Positions 10,217-20,890 are shown, counted from the stretch's first letter. The stretch: DNA of 64,000 bases from Tritrichomonas foetus (GCA_001839685.1 MLAK01000667.1:17508-81507), one strand, 5' to 3'. Numbers and translations: made by a program. Notes: generated from the letters alone by a model not told the origin.

Positions 10217-12781
10217 TTATTTACAAACATTTTGTATTTCGTTTTCTGCGAAACGAATGAGATTCTCAATTGGAGTTCCTTTCTCAAATTCTTTCTTCCA
10301 CATTTTGAACCCAAGCTCAATTTTTTGAATTCTGTTTGGAACAATTTCATTTATTACAGATTGAAGTTCAAGAACAGTTGGCTGTACATTTTCTGGAATT
10401 GGTGCAAAGTTGTATCCTTCAGGAATACTCTTGATAATACAGTGAATGATCCCTTGAGTATATTTATTTTCACATAATTTCGAAATTATATTGGCCGCTT
10501 CCATTGTTATTTCATCATACTCATTTTTACTTAAATAGGTAGCACAAGCTCGTGCAAGTTTGAAAATTGTTAAATATGAAGGTAATCCAAATATCGCATT
10601 AATTTCATAATTGCTTCCATTTTTTTCAAGCATCTTATTAAGGAAGCGAAGCGTCTGAAAAGTTACATAAGGTTTTAGATGTAACATACTCATTAATTCC
10701 GATTTCTTTAATCTTTGAAATTCTTGATAATTCTGCCTTGGATGTATAGTGAAATTGGAACATACATTTGGTTGTTGATAATCTGGTATTAAATTAAAAA
10801 TTAAAGTATCAAATGAACACAATGTAAAATGATAAATTGGACAAATTATAATTCTTTCAAGAAGTTGAAGGAAGTAACAACAACCTTCTTCATCTGTTTC
10901 TCTAAATTTCATAATACAATCAAACACAATTCTTAAAGTTTGATATGAAAATTTAATAGAGTCTTCAATTTCGAAAAGATTAAAAAAGGAAACAACTTCG
11001 ATCCAAAGTTCAGATATTTCATTCAATGCCTTAAAACTTTTCGTTTGCAAAAGCAATGTTGATTGCTTTATTATTTCATAAATATTTTCTTTCAAAAAGT
11101 TATAAGTGACAACTAAATCACTTTTTTCTTTAAGAATTAGAGAAATAATGTGAATATTGACAAACATTGGTGGTTGCGATAAAATAAAATCAAACCATTC
11201 TTCAAAATTGCTTAAAATTAATTCATCAATTGATTTAATATGATTTTCAATAATTTCTACCGGGAAAGTGACAATTTCTGGAATCATTGAAAATCGGCTA
11301 ATTAAAAGATTATCCAAAAAGTGACAAATTGGAATTTTCATGTGTTTTGACTGACCAAATAGATTTGATCCAATTTTCATCAATGAGCAAAGTGCACTTG
11401 AAACGAACCAAAATTTTTGATTTTCATTATTGTCTAGAAAAAGTGGGAAAAGAGACAACAATTTAACTGTGAGAGCTAAAATTGCAAGGGGATCAATTTC
11501 ACTTGAAATAACACTTGTTTCAATGAAATGCAGAATTTGAGCGATTTCTAAAATTGATTGTGAATGCAAAACTCTTTGATCAAATTTTGAAAGAAATCTG
11601 TAAATTGTATTATTCAAATGCAAATTATAATTTTCATTAGAATCATCAGAATCTAATTTGTTTTCATCAATTGATTCATTTGAATCATCATCATCATCAT
11701 CATAACTTTTTTTTGAACTTTTTAGTGATTTTTTTTCTAATTTTTTTGATGATTTTTTCACGCAATTATTTAGGGAATTTTTTGATGGTGATTCGTAATG
11801 TGAAATTTCAAGAAAAGTCTGTTTCTTTTTGATTAAGAATAATGGATTATTGAATGAAATGATATTACTGATAAAAGAATCACTACTTTCTAAATCAGGA
11901 TATTTATTGATCAAATAAATAATTGCATCTCTTGTTTGAATTGGTGCTAGAATGAAAATTTTTGTCAGCGCTTTTTTTGTTTTCTCACCAAAATTCAAAA
12001 GAGAGCTATATGTTTGACCAAGAATAAGACTAATTGTAAAAGTAGTATTTAATGGACAACGATATGAATTTTCAATGAAAAATTGAGGAGATGGAGCAGT
12101 TGCATCAAGTTTAGGAATGAACTCTTGAGTGATATAAGAAATTGAACGAAGGCTTAAAACTTGAATATGGTTTTCAATGATTTCAATCATGATTTTATTA
12201 AAAATATTAACAAAAGGCTGATTGAATTGTATTGTATCATCTTGTAAATTCGCTTCTATCATTTTTTGTTGATGATCAATCAGATTCGAAAGTGAAATCA
12301 AAGTAGTAAATAAAAAAGAAGCAACAATGTGTGCTTCACTATGTTTGATATGTTTCACAGCTTCTTGGAGAATACAAATTAAAGTTGGAAAACTAATTTC
12401 TGATGAAAGCCTACAACACAGTAATGATAATTTAAATGAAGAAAGATGGGCTATGTTTTTTTTCACAATTTTGTGGCTGCATAGAATTTCTACAATATTG
12501 AAAGGAGATATGCCGAAAATGTCAGGAAGAGCGTTAATAAAAAAAAATATGAATGTTTCTAATGTTCCTTCTTTTTCCATTTCGTCAAGCATGTCGTGGA
12601 AAGCAATATCTGGACATATCTTTGCGCGATAGTAATGCGAAAATTTATCGTCTGAGGAATTCTTCATATATCTGAAATGTTTGCTGTATTGCGAATTGGC
12701 ATATTTTTCAAGTGGAACATCTTTATATCTTGGAAATACGAATGGAATCGGTTGAAAAATTTTCTTAGGAATCGTGCTCAT
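10217..12781 (-). CDS. Unknown alpha-helical protein with an acidic linker
   Basis: I do not recognise this 854-residue protein. It starts at an ATG (12781) with MSTIPKKIFQPIPFVFPRYK. It is rich in Leu, Ile and Phe helices resembling an armadillo or HEAT solenoid. Between residues about 340 and 385 it has a lysine/serine-rich stretch followed by a run of six aspartates and an acidic Ser/Asn/Asp linker, probably disordered. There is no signal peptide or membrane segment. The gene is convergent with the HEAT protein and divergent from the lectin gene, sharing a 183-bp promoter region with it. AAACGGTCGTC on the minus strand, 24 bases before the ATG, is a possible Myb-type site. A solenoid scaffold is the most I would infer. 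Confidence 0.7.
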   Translation of the reverse strand: MSTIPKKIFQPIPFVFPRYKDVPLEKYANSQYSKHFRYMKNSSDDKFSHYYRAKICPDIAFHDMLDEMEKEGTLETFIFFFINALPDIFGISPFNIVEILCSHKIVKKNIAHLSSFKLSLLCCRLSSEISFPTLICILQEAVKHIKHSEAHIVASFLFTTLISLSNLIDHQQKMIEANLQDDTIQFNQPFVNIFNKIMIEIIENHIQVLSLRSISYITQEFIPKLDATAPSPQFFIENSYRCPLNTTFTISLILGQTYSSLLNFGEKTKKALTKIFILAPIQTRDAIIYLINKYPDLESSDSFISNIISFNNPLFLIKKKQTFLEISHYESPSKNSLNNCVKKSSKKLEKKSLKSSKKSYDDDDDDSNESIDENKLDSDDSNENYNLHLNNTIYRFLSKFDQRVLHSQSILEIAQILHFIETSVISSEIDPLAILALTVKLLSLFPLFLDNNENQKFWFVSSALCSLMKIGSNLFGQSKHMKIPICHFLDNLLISRFSMIPEIVTFPVEIIENHIKSIDELILSNFEEWFDFILSQPPMFVNIHIISLILKEKSDLVVTYNFLKENIYEIIKQSTLLLQTKSFKALNEISELWIEVVSFFNLFEIEDSIKFSYQTLRIVFDCIMKFRETDEEGCCYFLQLLERIIICPIYHFTLCSFDTLIFNLIPDYQQPNVCSNFTIHPRQNYQEFQRLKKSELMSMLHLKPYVTFQTLRFLNKMLEKNGSNYEINAIFGLPSYLTIFKLARACATYLSKNEYDEITMEAANIISKLCENKYTQGIIHCIIKSIPEGYNFAPIPENVQPTVLELQSVINEIVPNRIQKIELGFKMWKKEFEKGTPIENLIRFAENEIQNVCK

Positions 12782-12964
12782 TTCCGAAAGGAAAAGGTGA
12801 TTGACGACCGTTTAAAGCCTCCCCTCCAGGTTAATTCAACATCAAATTCTGGTCAATTGTGGAGTTGAGTCATCATTAGAAAAAGTTAAAAAAGTTGTCA
12901 TCATCAATGATATTGGTTAATTATTGGTCAAATTAACCTCTGATCAAAAAAACATCAACACCAA

Positions 12965-14266
12965 ATGTTTTCTTTTTTTTTATTCGCTCTAATTAAATCT
13001 CAAGATGAATTCGGCCCACCGATGGGAAAGCTAATCAAAAATGTAGATAGTTATTCAGGTAGTTGGGAAATCTCCAATGATTCCGATTATGTCAATAATC
13101 AAATTGTTTTAATCCCTGAAAATTCCACGACAGGCCGAGGGTACGCATGGAGGCTCCGCCGCCCTCCTAACAATACATGGGATGCCTCCTTCCGATTCAA
13201 AGTATCCAATATTTCCAAGTCAGCAATTACGAAAATTGGCGTTTATTTGACAGAAGATTTCGGGGCTTCCGGCTCGTGTTTCGGTGGCCCCTGCATATTT
13301 CACGGAGTTGCGGTCATGGCTCAGATATATCACGGAATGCTCACTTTTGAAGTCAGGAGAAATGATGGAACTATAAATTACACAAAATCTTCAATTTTAC
13401 CGACAATGGATATTTCCAGTAATTGCAATGAATTCACCATAACCGTCCAAAATTTGAAAGAGAATTTCATCAAAATTTTTACAATTGTTAATGGTAAAAA
13501 TGATGTCTTACATATGGGCCCTATTTACATCCCTTATGAAAAGAACTGGTTTTCAATTACAGCTGATAATAATAAAACAATAAATGAAGTTGTTTTGACA
13601 CATGCTCGAACGAGTTTCAAAGATGAAGTTTTTAATTTCAATGAAGTAGAGTATGACGGCTTTGGTCAATTTAGTAAAGAGCAATTAATGGCAGAAAGTA
13701 ACAATAACCAACCAGCATCAGTTTCTGAATTTGACCCAGAAAGCGGATTGAATCATACAGAGTTTAGTCGAATTAGTCGAGTGTTAGTTCGAATGAAAAA
13801 TAACAGGCAATTAGATATCAATGCAGATGCAATCTTAGAGGGGATCATCGAAATCTATAACGTTTTGAATTTGTCATGCACAATGAAATCCACTACTGAA
13901 GTTATTCAACTCGTTGTTCACCCTTTTACTGATTCATGGGCGAGAAGAATTTACTCGGCAGTTGAAGAAACTGGTGAACTGAGAGAAGAACTATCAAACC
14001 AACTTAAAAGTGCTGAAAAAGCACTGAATGCATTCAAAGGGAGATTATTCAAAGATTTTACGAAATTGAATACAACTATTGAAGAAATTCAACACTCACT
14101 CATTGAAAATATCCAAAATTCATCAAAAATCGTCGATGTTCTTAAAAAGAAGGAGAGAGTAGCAAAAGGATCGAAATTAGTTCAATTTTTAACATATTTT
14201 GCTATTATAGAGGTTGTTGGAACAATCGCTGCAGCTTTCAAATATATCAAAACAGCACGCCACTGA
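12965..14266 (+). CDS. Legume-type (L-type) lectin-like cargo receptor, ERGIC-53/VIP36-like
   Basis: This 433-residue protein has a short N-terminal hydrophobic signal (MFSFFLFALIKS) and then a beta-rich luminal domain. That domain contains SWEISNDSDYVNNQIVLIPE, RGYAWRLRRPPNNTWDASFRFKV in two parts, FGGPCIFHGVAVMAQIYHG, and a closing block with NWFSITADNN. This order resembles the L-type lectin domain of ERGIC-53, Emp46/47 and VIP36, receptors that carry glycoproteins between ER and Golgi. Residues about 330-395 form a coiled-coil stalk, and one membrane segment at about 405-425 leaves a short basic tail (KYIKTARH). The tail lacks a clean KKXX signal. Several N-glycosylation sequons are present. 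The family call rests on overall pattern and could be wrong; the type I membrane topology is clearer. Confidence 0.65.
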   Translation: MFSFFLFALIKSQDEFGPPMGKLIKNVDSYSGSWEISNDSDYVNNQIVLIPENSTTGRGYAWRLRRPPNNTWDASFRFKVSNISKSAITKIGVYLTEDFGASGSCFGGPCIFHGVAVMAQIYHGMLTFEVRRNDGTINYTKSSILPTMDISSNCNEFTITVQNLKENFIKIFTIVNGKNDVLHMGPIYIPYEKNWFSITADNNKTINEVVLTHARTSFKDEVFNFNEVEYDGFGQFSKEQLMAESNNNQPASVSEFDPESGLNHTEFSRISRVLVRMKNNRQLDINADAILEGIIEIYNVLNLSCTMKSTTEVIQLVVHPFTDSWARRIYSAVEETGELREELSNQLKSAEKALNAFKGRLFKDFTKLNTTIEEIQHSLIENIQNSSKIVDVLKKKERVAKGSKLVQFLTYFAIIEVVGTIAAAFKYIKTARH

Positions 14267-14503
14267 ATTTGTTTATAATTTTTTAGTTTTATTGTAAAAA
14301 ATATTATTATTCATTTCTTTCATCTTTTCGCTTTGTATCATTTATTAATCATATTAAACATCAAAGAAAGAAATGTGTCAAAAGAAAGAAAAGACACCCA
14401 AAGAATAAATGAGAGAATATGACTTTATATAAATAACAAACAAAATACGCTTATAATAACAATAACACATCTATATACACACAAACATTTCGTTGAACAC
14501 AAA

Positions 14504-17500
14504 TTATGCACTCTCGACTGAAGATCCTTCAATTAATGCTGCTGCTTTTTCAAATCCAAGTCTGGATGCTTGTCTGAAGTATTTCATTGCAACTTTCTGA
14601 CTCTTTTTAATTCCTCCTTCTCCAGTTTGATACATCTTTCCCACTTCATATTCTGCTTCACTAACAATGCTTTTAATTCCACCGATGGTAATAATTTGCT
14701 TGAAAATAATAAGAGCATTATCTGGTTCATTTTCATGAATCAACTTTCCGTATTTGAGCATTGCTGGTAAATATTCTTGGTCACAGGCTTCTTTCAACAA
14801 ATTCATAGCTTTATTTTTACTTTTTTCATTATTTGTTGTTTCAAGAATTGTTGAAGCTAAGACATATTTTGCTCGAGAACTTTTCTCATTTTGTTGAAGG
14901 GCTTTTTCATATAAATCTTTACCTGTTTTCGCATCATTGTAATTAATAAACATTAAATCCGCATAATCTTCATAAGCATCAAAACAATAGTTAGAAATTG
15001 CCAATTCATAATGCTTTTTGGCTTTTTCGAAATCAGGTTTCATTCCAATTCCATGATGACAACATCTGCCATAATGATACATTGCAATTGGAATATTTTT
15101 CAATGCGAGATCTTTATAAATCCTCAATGCCAAATGAGTATTTCGTGCCGTACTAGTTCCTTTTTCGACAAGAAGAGCATAATTCACTTTAGCTTCTAAT
15201 AAACCTTTAGAAGCAGCTTGACTATACAATAAAATTGCGTGCTCATAATTTTGTTCAACACCAAGACCTTTTTCATACAGTTGAGCTAAAACGTACATGC
15301 ATTTTGGAATATTTTCATCAACTCCTAATTGGTAATATTTTACAGCTTCATTGTATTCTCCTAATGCATCGCAAATATTGGCATATCTGAAATAAGCTTT
15401 AATATTACCTTTTGTAGCAGCTTTTTGGAATCTCGTTTTCGCTTTTTCTAATTCGTTGTTCTTTTCATTAATTTTTCCAAGGAAATAATTTGCTTGGGGA
15501 TTTCCATGTTTCGCTGATTTCAAAATGCATGCATCACTTTGTTGCTGATCATCTTTTCTTATCAAAATTCCATAATGATACAAACTTTGATAATTTTTGC
15601 AATTTTCATATGAATATTGATACAATTCCAATGCCTTAGAGATATTTTTATCGACATATTTGCCTTCTTCATAAAGTTTAGCTGTTTCATAACGAGCTAA
15701 ATCATTTCCACTTGAAATCAAATCTTTTAATTCTTTCAAACCATTGATTTTATCACCAGTTTGAATTTGAAGTAGAATTAATTCAATTTTGGCATCTTCG
15801 TCTCCATTTTCGGCTAACTTTGCCAATTCATTCTTCTTTTCTTCAATTTCTACTTTTTCATCCGTGACTTTCTTTTGTCGTGATGACAATATTTTCTTTG
15901 CGACTTTACTTCCATTTTCAACTGCCATTTTTAGATAATATATGGCATCTGCATTATCTTCCATATTCCTTCCTAAATAAATCATTGCAGGAATATTGCT
16001 ATGTCTGGCTGCACGCTTCATATAATGATTATCATCCATCATCAATCCATATTCGTACATTGCTTCAGGTAGATTTTCAACATCAGCAAGTTCTTTCATA
16101 AGTTTATGAGCAGTTCCTTTATCAGTTTTTTCAAGCAGTTTAGCATATCTAAATTTACCAATGATTTCTCCAGAATCTCCTGCTTTTTTATAGTAAAGAA
16201 GTGCTTCTGGATATTTTTTAATTCCTGCATATCCTTCTTCAAGCATTAAGCCATAATCGATCATGGCCTGTGGAAGCCCACCATCTGCAGCACGCTTACA
16301 ATTCTCTCGATCATTGTCCGGATCTTTTCTTTTGATTGCAAGAAGACTTCCTTGTTCAGCACTTTGTTTGATTTTATTATCATCTTCGTCTTCAACACCT
16401 AGTAAGAAGAGTGCGTCTGGTTCTGTTTTAGATGCTTCTACAAGGAATTGACGACGATATTCATCTTGTTCAGCAGGAAGTGTTTGACTGTATAAATACA
16501 TTGCGCGATGATGGCCGTTTTCGGCAGCTGCTTTCAAATATTTTTGATCTTCAGTTTGATTGTATAAATAAAATAATGCGTTTTTATTTTCCATTGATGC
16601 AGCTTTATGTAACAACTCATTATCATTGGTGATGACTGATAAACGATACATAGATTCCGGGACAAAAGGTAAATTTCTATAAAATTGTATAGCCTTTTCA
16701 ATATTCTCTTGTTCAAGTTCATTACCAATATATATAATAGCATCTGGATTTCCTTCTTGTGCCGCTTTTTCCATTAATGTATGATCTTTTCGAATTAACG
16801 CGAGATCATACATTGCTTGAGGATGCTTCATTTTTGCAGCTTTTTCAATTAGTTTTGTATCATTTAATGATTTGCCAAGCAAGTAAATACCATCTGGATT
16901 TTCTTTATCAGCCGCCATTTTGAAATACTTGACAGATTCCTCAGGATCGCTGGTAATTTGACCATAAATAACTTGAGAACCAGTAATTCCCCAATCAGCA
17001 GCTTCTTTGAGATACATGGAGCTTTTTTCACGCGATCCCATGGAATTCAAATGCAGTCCATATTCATAAGCAGCCTTAGGATACTTTTTGGAGGATAATT
17101 CCATGTAATACATTGCTTCATCTATTTTGTTTTCACCTTCGAGAATTTTGGCATATCGGTATTGTGCCACTGCATGACCATTTCTAGCAGCTTCATAAAA
17201 CAACTTTTTGGCTTCACTTTTTTTACCTTCTTTAAATAAAATTGAAGCGTAATTACACATTCCATTTGGTAGATGTTGATCTGAGCATTTTTTATAATAC
17301 TTTTTAATTTCGTGAGTGTTTTCAGGCTCATTTCTTTCAAGAAAAAGTGCATAATTATACTGTGCTTGTGCTATTCCATGATCAGCAGCAATTTTCAAAT
17401 TCTCAATACCATCTTCACTTGAAGGATCCAACCTGAGTTGAATTGTAGCCATATTAAAACGAGCTTTAATACTTCCCCCATCAATAGCCTTCTGAAAATA

Positions 17501-17833
17501 CATCATAGCATCATTATTTCGGTTAAATCGCATTAAATGAATTCCAAATTCATTTTGGGCGATTGTATTCCCATCATCGGCCAGATCTTTATAAATTGAA
17601 AGGGCATGGCCAAGATCTTTCGATTCAATTTCTCTCGCATAATATAAACGTGCCTCAACCGATCCATTATTCATTGCACGATTAAGGAGTGTTGGAAACT
17701 CGGGGGAATCTTTGCAAGCCAGTGCATAAAAGTAGAGGGCTCTAGGTTCCTTTGCTTCAGCTGCTTTTTTTATGTATTCAAAGGCCTCTTTATATTTTTT
17801 TTGAGATTTTAAATAAAGGCCATATTCGGTCAT
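14504..17833 (-). CDS. Sel1-repeat protein, main part downstream of an in-frame TAG
   Basis: This 1109-residue frame consists almost entirely of Sel1-like (SLR) repeats of about 36 residues, the helix-pair solenoid used in ER-associated degradation adaptors and many signalling scaffolds. Typical units read AAxxGxxxAMYxYGxxL; examples are AAENGHHRAMYLYSQTL and AADGGLPQAMIDYGLML. It opens with MTEYGLYLKSQKKYKEAFEY, which is the second half of a Sel1 unit. The first half lies immediately upstream in the same frame, separated only by TAG and TCA. The natural protein is therefore almost certainly continuous with 17837-18427, about 1307 residues in all. No membrane segment or signal peptide is seen. 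Whether this part can be translated alone is unknown; the ATG falls in the middle of a repeat. Confidence 0.85.
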   Translation of the reverse strand: MTEYGLYLKSQKKYKEAFEYIKKAAEAKEPRALYFYALACKDSPEFPTLLNRAMNNGSVEARLYYAREIESKDLGHALSIYKDLADDGNTIAQNEFGIHLMRFNRNNDAMMYFQKAIDGGSIKARFNMATIQLRLDPSSEDGIENLKIAADHGIAQAQYNYALFLERNEPENTHEIKKYYKKCSDQHLPNGMCNYASILFKEGKKSEAKKLFYEAARNGHAVAQYRYAKILEGENKIDEAMYYMELSSKKYPKAAYEYGLHLNSMGSREKSSMYLKEAADWGITGSQVIYGQITSDPEESVKYFKMAADKENPDGIYLLGKSLNDTKLIEKAAKMKHPQAMYDLALIRKDHTLMEKAAQEGNPDAIIYIGNELEQENIEKAIQFYRNLPFVPESMYRLSVITNDNELLHKAASMENKNALFYLYNQTEDQKYLKAAAENGHHRAMYLYSQTLPAEQDEYRRQFLVEASKTEPDALFLLGVEDEDDNKIKQSAEQGSLLAIKRKDPDNDRENCKRAADGGLPQAMIDYGLMLEEGYAGIKKYPEALLYYKKAGDSGEIIGKFRYAKLLEKTDKGTAHKLMKELADVENLPEAMYEYGLMMDDNHYMKRAARHSNIPAMIYLGRNMEDNADAIYYLKMAVENGSKVAKKILSSRQKKVTDEKVEIEEKKNELAKLAENGDEDAKIELILLQIQTGDKINGLKELKDLISSGNDLARYETAKLYEEGKYVDKNISKALELYQYSYENCKNYQSLYHYGILIRKDDQQQSDACILKSAKHGNPQANYFLGKINEKNNELEKAKTRFQKAATKGNIKAYFRYANICDALGEYNEAVKYYQLGVDENIPKCMYVLAQLYEKGLGVEQNYEHAILLYSQAASKGLLEAKVNYALLVEKGTSTARNTHLALRIYKDLALKNIPIAMYHYGRCCHHGIGMKPDFEKAKKHYELAISNYCFDAYEDYADLMFINYNDAKTGKDLYEKALQQNEKSSRAKYVLASTILETTNNEKSKNKAMNLLKEACDQEYLPAMLKYGKLIHENEPDNALIIFKQIITIGGIKSIVSEAEYEVGKMYQTGEGGIKKSQKVAMKYFRQASRLGFEKAAALIEGSSVESA

Positions 17834-17836
17834 TGA

Positions 17837-18427
17837 CTAAACGTGTCCTTTTTCAGCAGCCCTTTGAAAATAGGCTGAGCCTTTTTTGGGGTCAGTTTGC
17901 GAAATGATAATTCCTGCATGATATAAAGCTAGTGGATCTTTCGTATAGCTTTTAAATATTTTGAGAGCTTCTTTGATGTTCTGTTCGATTCCTTGTCCAC
18001 GTTCAAGCATGATTGCTAATGCAATATTTGCTTCTGGACAATTTCGAGATGCAGCAATTTGCATATATTCTGCTGCTTTTTTCTGTTTCGATTTATGCGT
18101 TGCGAGAATTAGAGCATATTGATACATCGCTTTGGTGTGATTTTTTTCTGCCGCCGATCGAAGCAAATCATGAACCCGTTTTATTTGCCCGGGCTTTTCC
18201 ATGAGTTGCATTGCAAGTTCGTATTGACTTCGTGGGTCTCCCCTTTTTGCCTTTTCTTCAAGTCGGTTTTCGAGTTTCGGAAGTGACGAAAGAGTCGAAT
18301 TTGTTTGAGAATTGGTTGAGGTGGAATTTTCGTTGGTATTACCACCGCCAACTCGAATTCCTGGCTTTCCAATCACTTTGGCTTTCCCAAATGTCTCGCC
18401 TACGCTCAGGCCGAGGTTGAGCGCCAT
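17837..18427 (-). CDS. Sel1-repeat protein, N-terminal part ending at an in-frame TAG
   Basis: From the ATG at 18427 this frame encodes 196 residues: a glycine/asparagine/serine-rich N-terminal segment, then Sel1 repeats (EEKAKRGDPRSQYELAMQLM, SAAEKNHTKAMYQYALIL). It ends ...AEKGHV at a TAG (17837-17839). Three bases later the frame continues with MTEYGLYL, completing that repeat in phase. A glutamine or similar codon (for example CAG) would be expected at the TAG. The open frame reaches back to a TTG at 18475, but the first ATG is at 18427. A TCATTCGG initiator-like motif lies just upstream. It is either a single nonsense mutation or sequencing error, or a recoded stop. Confidence 0.75.
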   Translation of the reverse strand: MALNLGLSVGETFGKAKVIGKPGIRVGGGNTNENSTSTNSQTNSTLSSLPKLENRLEEKAKRGDPRSQYELAMQLMEKPGQIKRVHDLLRSAAEKNHTKAMYQYALILATHKSKQKKAAEYMQIAASRNCPEANIALAIMLERGQGIEQNIKEALKIFKSYTKDPLALYHAGIIISQTDPKKGSAYFQRAAEKGHV

Positions 18428-19076
18428 TCCGATTTTTGATTTTCCGAATGATGTTTCCCACTTTTTGTGTTTCAATTAGTTTTTTCGACTCAATTTTTTT
18501 CTATGATTGATTGAATTCTGAAAATAAATCACCTCCAAATATTCTAAATCATTTCCAATTGAATTCTGAAAGAAAGATATCTCAATTTTTCTATTCACAA
18601 CCATCACATATTGAAAGTTCCGGACTTGTTTTTTCTCAATGAAACTGGCGTTTTATAATTATAAAAAGGATTTTGATAACGATCTTTAATTCTATGAGAT
18701 TTTTGCGCAAAAATTTTTTTCAAAAGATATTGATGTGTCTCACATTCAAACTTTGAATCACTTTAAAAATTGAAAGGATTTTCATCATATGATATTTTCA
18801 TAGGTTATTCATGTCTATATAACATGTAAAGCTTTCAAATGTAGAAACTAATTCGATCTTGGTGATTTGGATTGACAAAAAATAAGTGAATCACTCCAGA
18901 AATTCAATTAAATTGAAAGGACTATTCAAAACTATCAAATGGTTAAAATGTGAGATGATATCTCTGAGATACATAAAAGATATTTTTGTTGATTAATCTA
19001 AAAAAATAAAAATAATTCAATGAAATACGGTAAAGTAGAGTTAGAAAATTTTCTGAATGTGATTGAGAGCAACCAT
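18428..19076. other. AT-rich intergenic region before the candidate transposon
   Basis: About 650 bases with no supported gene. The right end includes the start of a small open frame (19020-19289) that crosses the left inverted repeat of the candidate element, so I do not accept it as a gene. Confidence 0.55.
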
Positions 19077-19105
19077 TCACGCGATCCACTTTTTCCCAAA
19101 ACTCC
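19077..19105 (+). repeat. Left terminal inverted repeat of the candidate element
   Basis: Begins TCACGCGATCCACTTTTTCC and continues CCAAAACTCC. It matches the reverse complement of 22118-22146 at 27 of 29 positions. Confidence 0.65.
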
Positions 19106-19514
19106 AAAATTAAAAAAATGGATAAAAATAGCTGTAATTAATACATCTTCTGAGATTTTTTTGGGATGTCATAATGATCTATGTCTCGCTCCGATTTTTA
19201 AATTTTTTGATCCGAATAAAAAATATCATTTTGGTTTTTTCTGGGAATTTTGTTTCAGTGTGTCAAAACTTGGGAAAAATGTATTTTAAATATAATGGTG
19301 ATCTAAAATTATGAAACAAAGGAATTTTATTTGGATAATTACCTAATGGATTTTTGAAAAAACAATTTATCAAGAATTTTCAATATATTTATATAAAGTA
19401 AAAAATATAAGAGATAAATATAAAAATTATGGAAAATTACAAAGAACAATTCAAGATAATTTTATTTTGAGAAATAGCAGTTTTATTCAAAAAGTTGATT
19501 TTTGATTTCAATCT

Positions 19515-20309
19515 CTAAAGGCAAGCTCTGTGATAAAATATAGTAAAGTTTCGACTAGCTTCTTCAATTGATTCGCAAATCATTTGTTTCATGGTTTCTT
19601 TATTCAATGGAGCAATTTTCTTTTCATTCAATATCTTTGCATAGTACTTTTTGATGAATATTTCATTTATTATTGAAAAAACTTCTTCAATTGGATCAAG
19701 GAAACAGGAGTTAGGAGAAGTATATGTGAAAGAAATATTTTTGGTCGCTGCTAAATCTTTAGTTTCATCCATAAGTTTATGGAAGGTGGCATTATCAAAC
19801 AAAAAATATTTCCGCTCGGAATTTCGACCAAAAAGCTCAATGTTGTTCATTAAAAAACAATTAAATGTTAATGTATTGAAAGGTTCATAACTAGTGGCAT
19901 AGGAAATGATACCATAACGGTTTATCATTACAATGATATATAAAGGTGGAAGGTTGCATGAATGAAATATAGGCTTGTATATCCCACCTTTATAATTCTT
20001 TGGCACGTACATTGATTTTAAATTGAATTTTTTGGGAATGAAGGGCTTTTCATCAATTGAGAAAGTATTTTTATAATTAATTTTCAAAATTGATCTTTCT
20101 ATTAATATTGCTGATAGTTTTTTAATATTACAGTCTGCTGCTCCAGTTCGAATAGTCCTTTTTGAAGTAACTGTTTTAGCTACTTCGCAAAAATATGAAT
20201 ATGATATTGTAACATCATGATGCATCTCTAGAAATTGCTGATATAGTTGTTTTTTGTGAACTCCTGGATGAGGTGATTTAAAGAAGTCAGTAACCAATGC
20301 CTTTATCAT
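19515..20309 (-). CDS. IS630/Tc1/mariner-like DDE transposase
   Basis: From the ATG at 20309 this frame encodes 264 residues with the three catalytic positions of the IS630-Tc1-mariner superfamily. These are Asp in FSIDEKPF (residue 86), Asp in FLFDNATFHK (172), and Glu in CFLDPIEEVFS (208), a D...D(35)E spacing. The N-terminal portion (FFKSPHPGVHKKQLYQQFLE) looks like the second helix-turn-helix of the DNA-binding region. Full transposases of this type are about 340 residues, so this one lacks roughly the first DNA-binding motif or begins further upstream in another frame. The open frame extends to a TTG at 20345 but has no earlier ATG. With an intact catalytic core it may be active or only recently truncated. 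It sits inside the inverted repeats described at 19077-22146. Confidence 0.8.
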   Translation of the reverse strand: MIKALVTDFFKSPHPGVHKKQLYQQFLEMHHDVTISYSYFCEVAKTVTSKRTIRTGAADCNIKKLSAILIERSILKINYKNTFSIDEKPFIPKKFNLKSMYVPKNYKGGIYKPIFHSCNLPPLYIIVMINRYGIISYATSYEPFNTLTFNCFLMNNIELFGRNSERKYFLFDNATFHKLMDETKDLAATKNISFTYTSPNSCFLDPIEEVFSIINEIFIKKYYAKILNEKKIAPLNKETMKQMICESIEEASRNFTIFYHRACL

Positions 20310-20890
20310 GAGACCAAATGGTGAAATGAACTGTCTTTTTTTCAATGTTTTTGAAAATTGAATGAAACAGAAAATTAAACTTACCTATTTTCACCTTATT
20401 GGTTGATATATTACATGAAATATTGATGCCGAAAGAGATATAGAAGAAAAACTGAATGAGTAATTATGGATACACACTCAAAAAGTAGAGGAAGATATCT
20501 TATTCCATTAATTACTCGAAAACTACTTTCTATTTAACCATTTTCTTTTGAATACTTTCTTTATCTTTTCTTGATGCTTCAATTTCTTAGAATTTTTCTA
20601 AAAATAAAAAAAAATAATATCTGAAAAAAAGTCGTTTACAACTATGTATTACTTTCAACCATTTTCAAATAAAAAATTAATACTTAATTTATCTTTGTTC
20701 TGATTAAACTTATATGATATCATATTTAAAAAATGGATTAAGTAACTGATAAATAAAATGAATTATTAGATTGATGCAATAATTAAGCACACAATGAAGA
20801 AATAACTTTATTGTGTCGAAATACTTTTATTGAATGCTTTCAATTTCATAGAAATAAATTCAATATGAACATTTCATTTCATTGTTATCT
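20310..20890. promoter_or_regulatory. Shared divergent promoter region of the candidate element
   Basis: About 580 bases separate the two divergent genes of the element. It is very AT-rich and has no gene of its own. TTTCATTTCATTG lies just before the second gene's ATG and resembles the initiator motif seen elsewhere in the window. On the minus strand a GGTAAGT sequence occurs near 20380, but nothing supports an intron. Confidence 0.35.

Noticed and set aside
17837..17839. Reassignment of UAG to Gln throughout the genome
   Set aside because: Other genes in the window end at TAG (51111-51113 and 19515-19517), and the RRM pseudogene's TAAs come with a frameshift, so a general code change is not supported.
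19020..19289. 89-residue plus-strand frame
   Set aside because: It crosses the left inverted repeat of the candidate element, and its peptide there merely translates the repeat.
20375..20390. GGTAAGT as a 5' splice site upstream of the transposase
   Set aside because: No matching 3' splice signal of the known trichomonad type (ACTAACACACAG) is present, and no upstream exon is evident.
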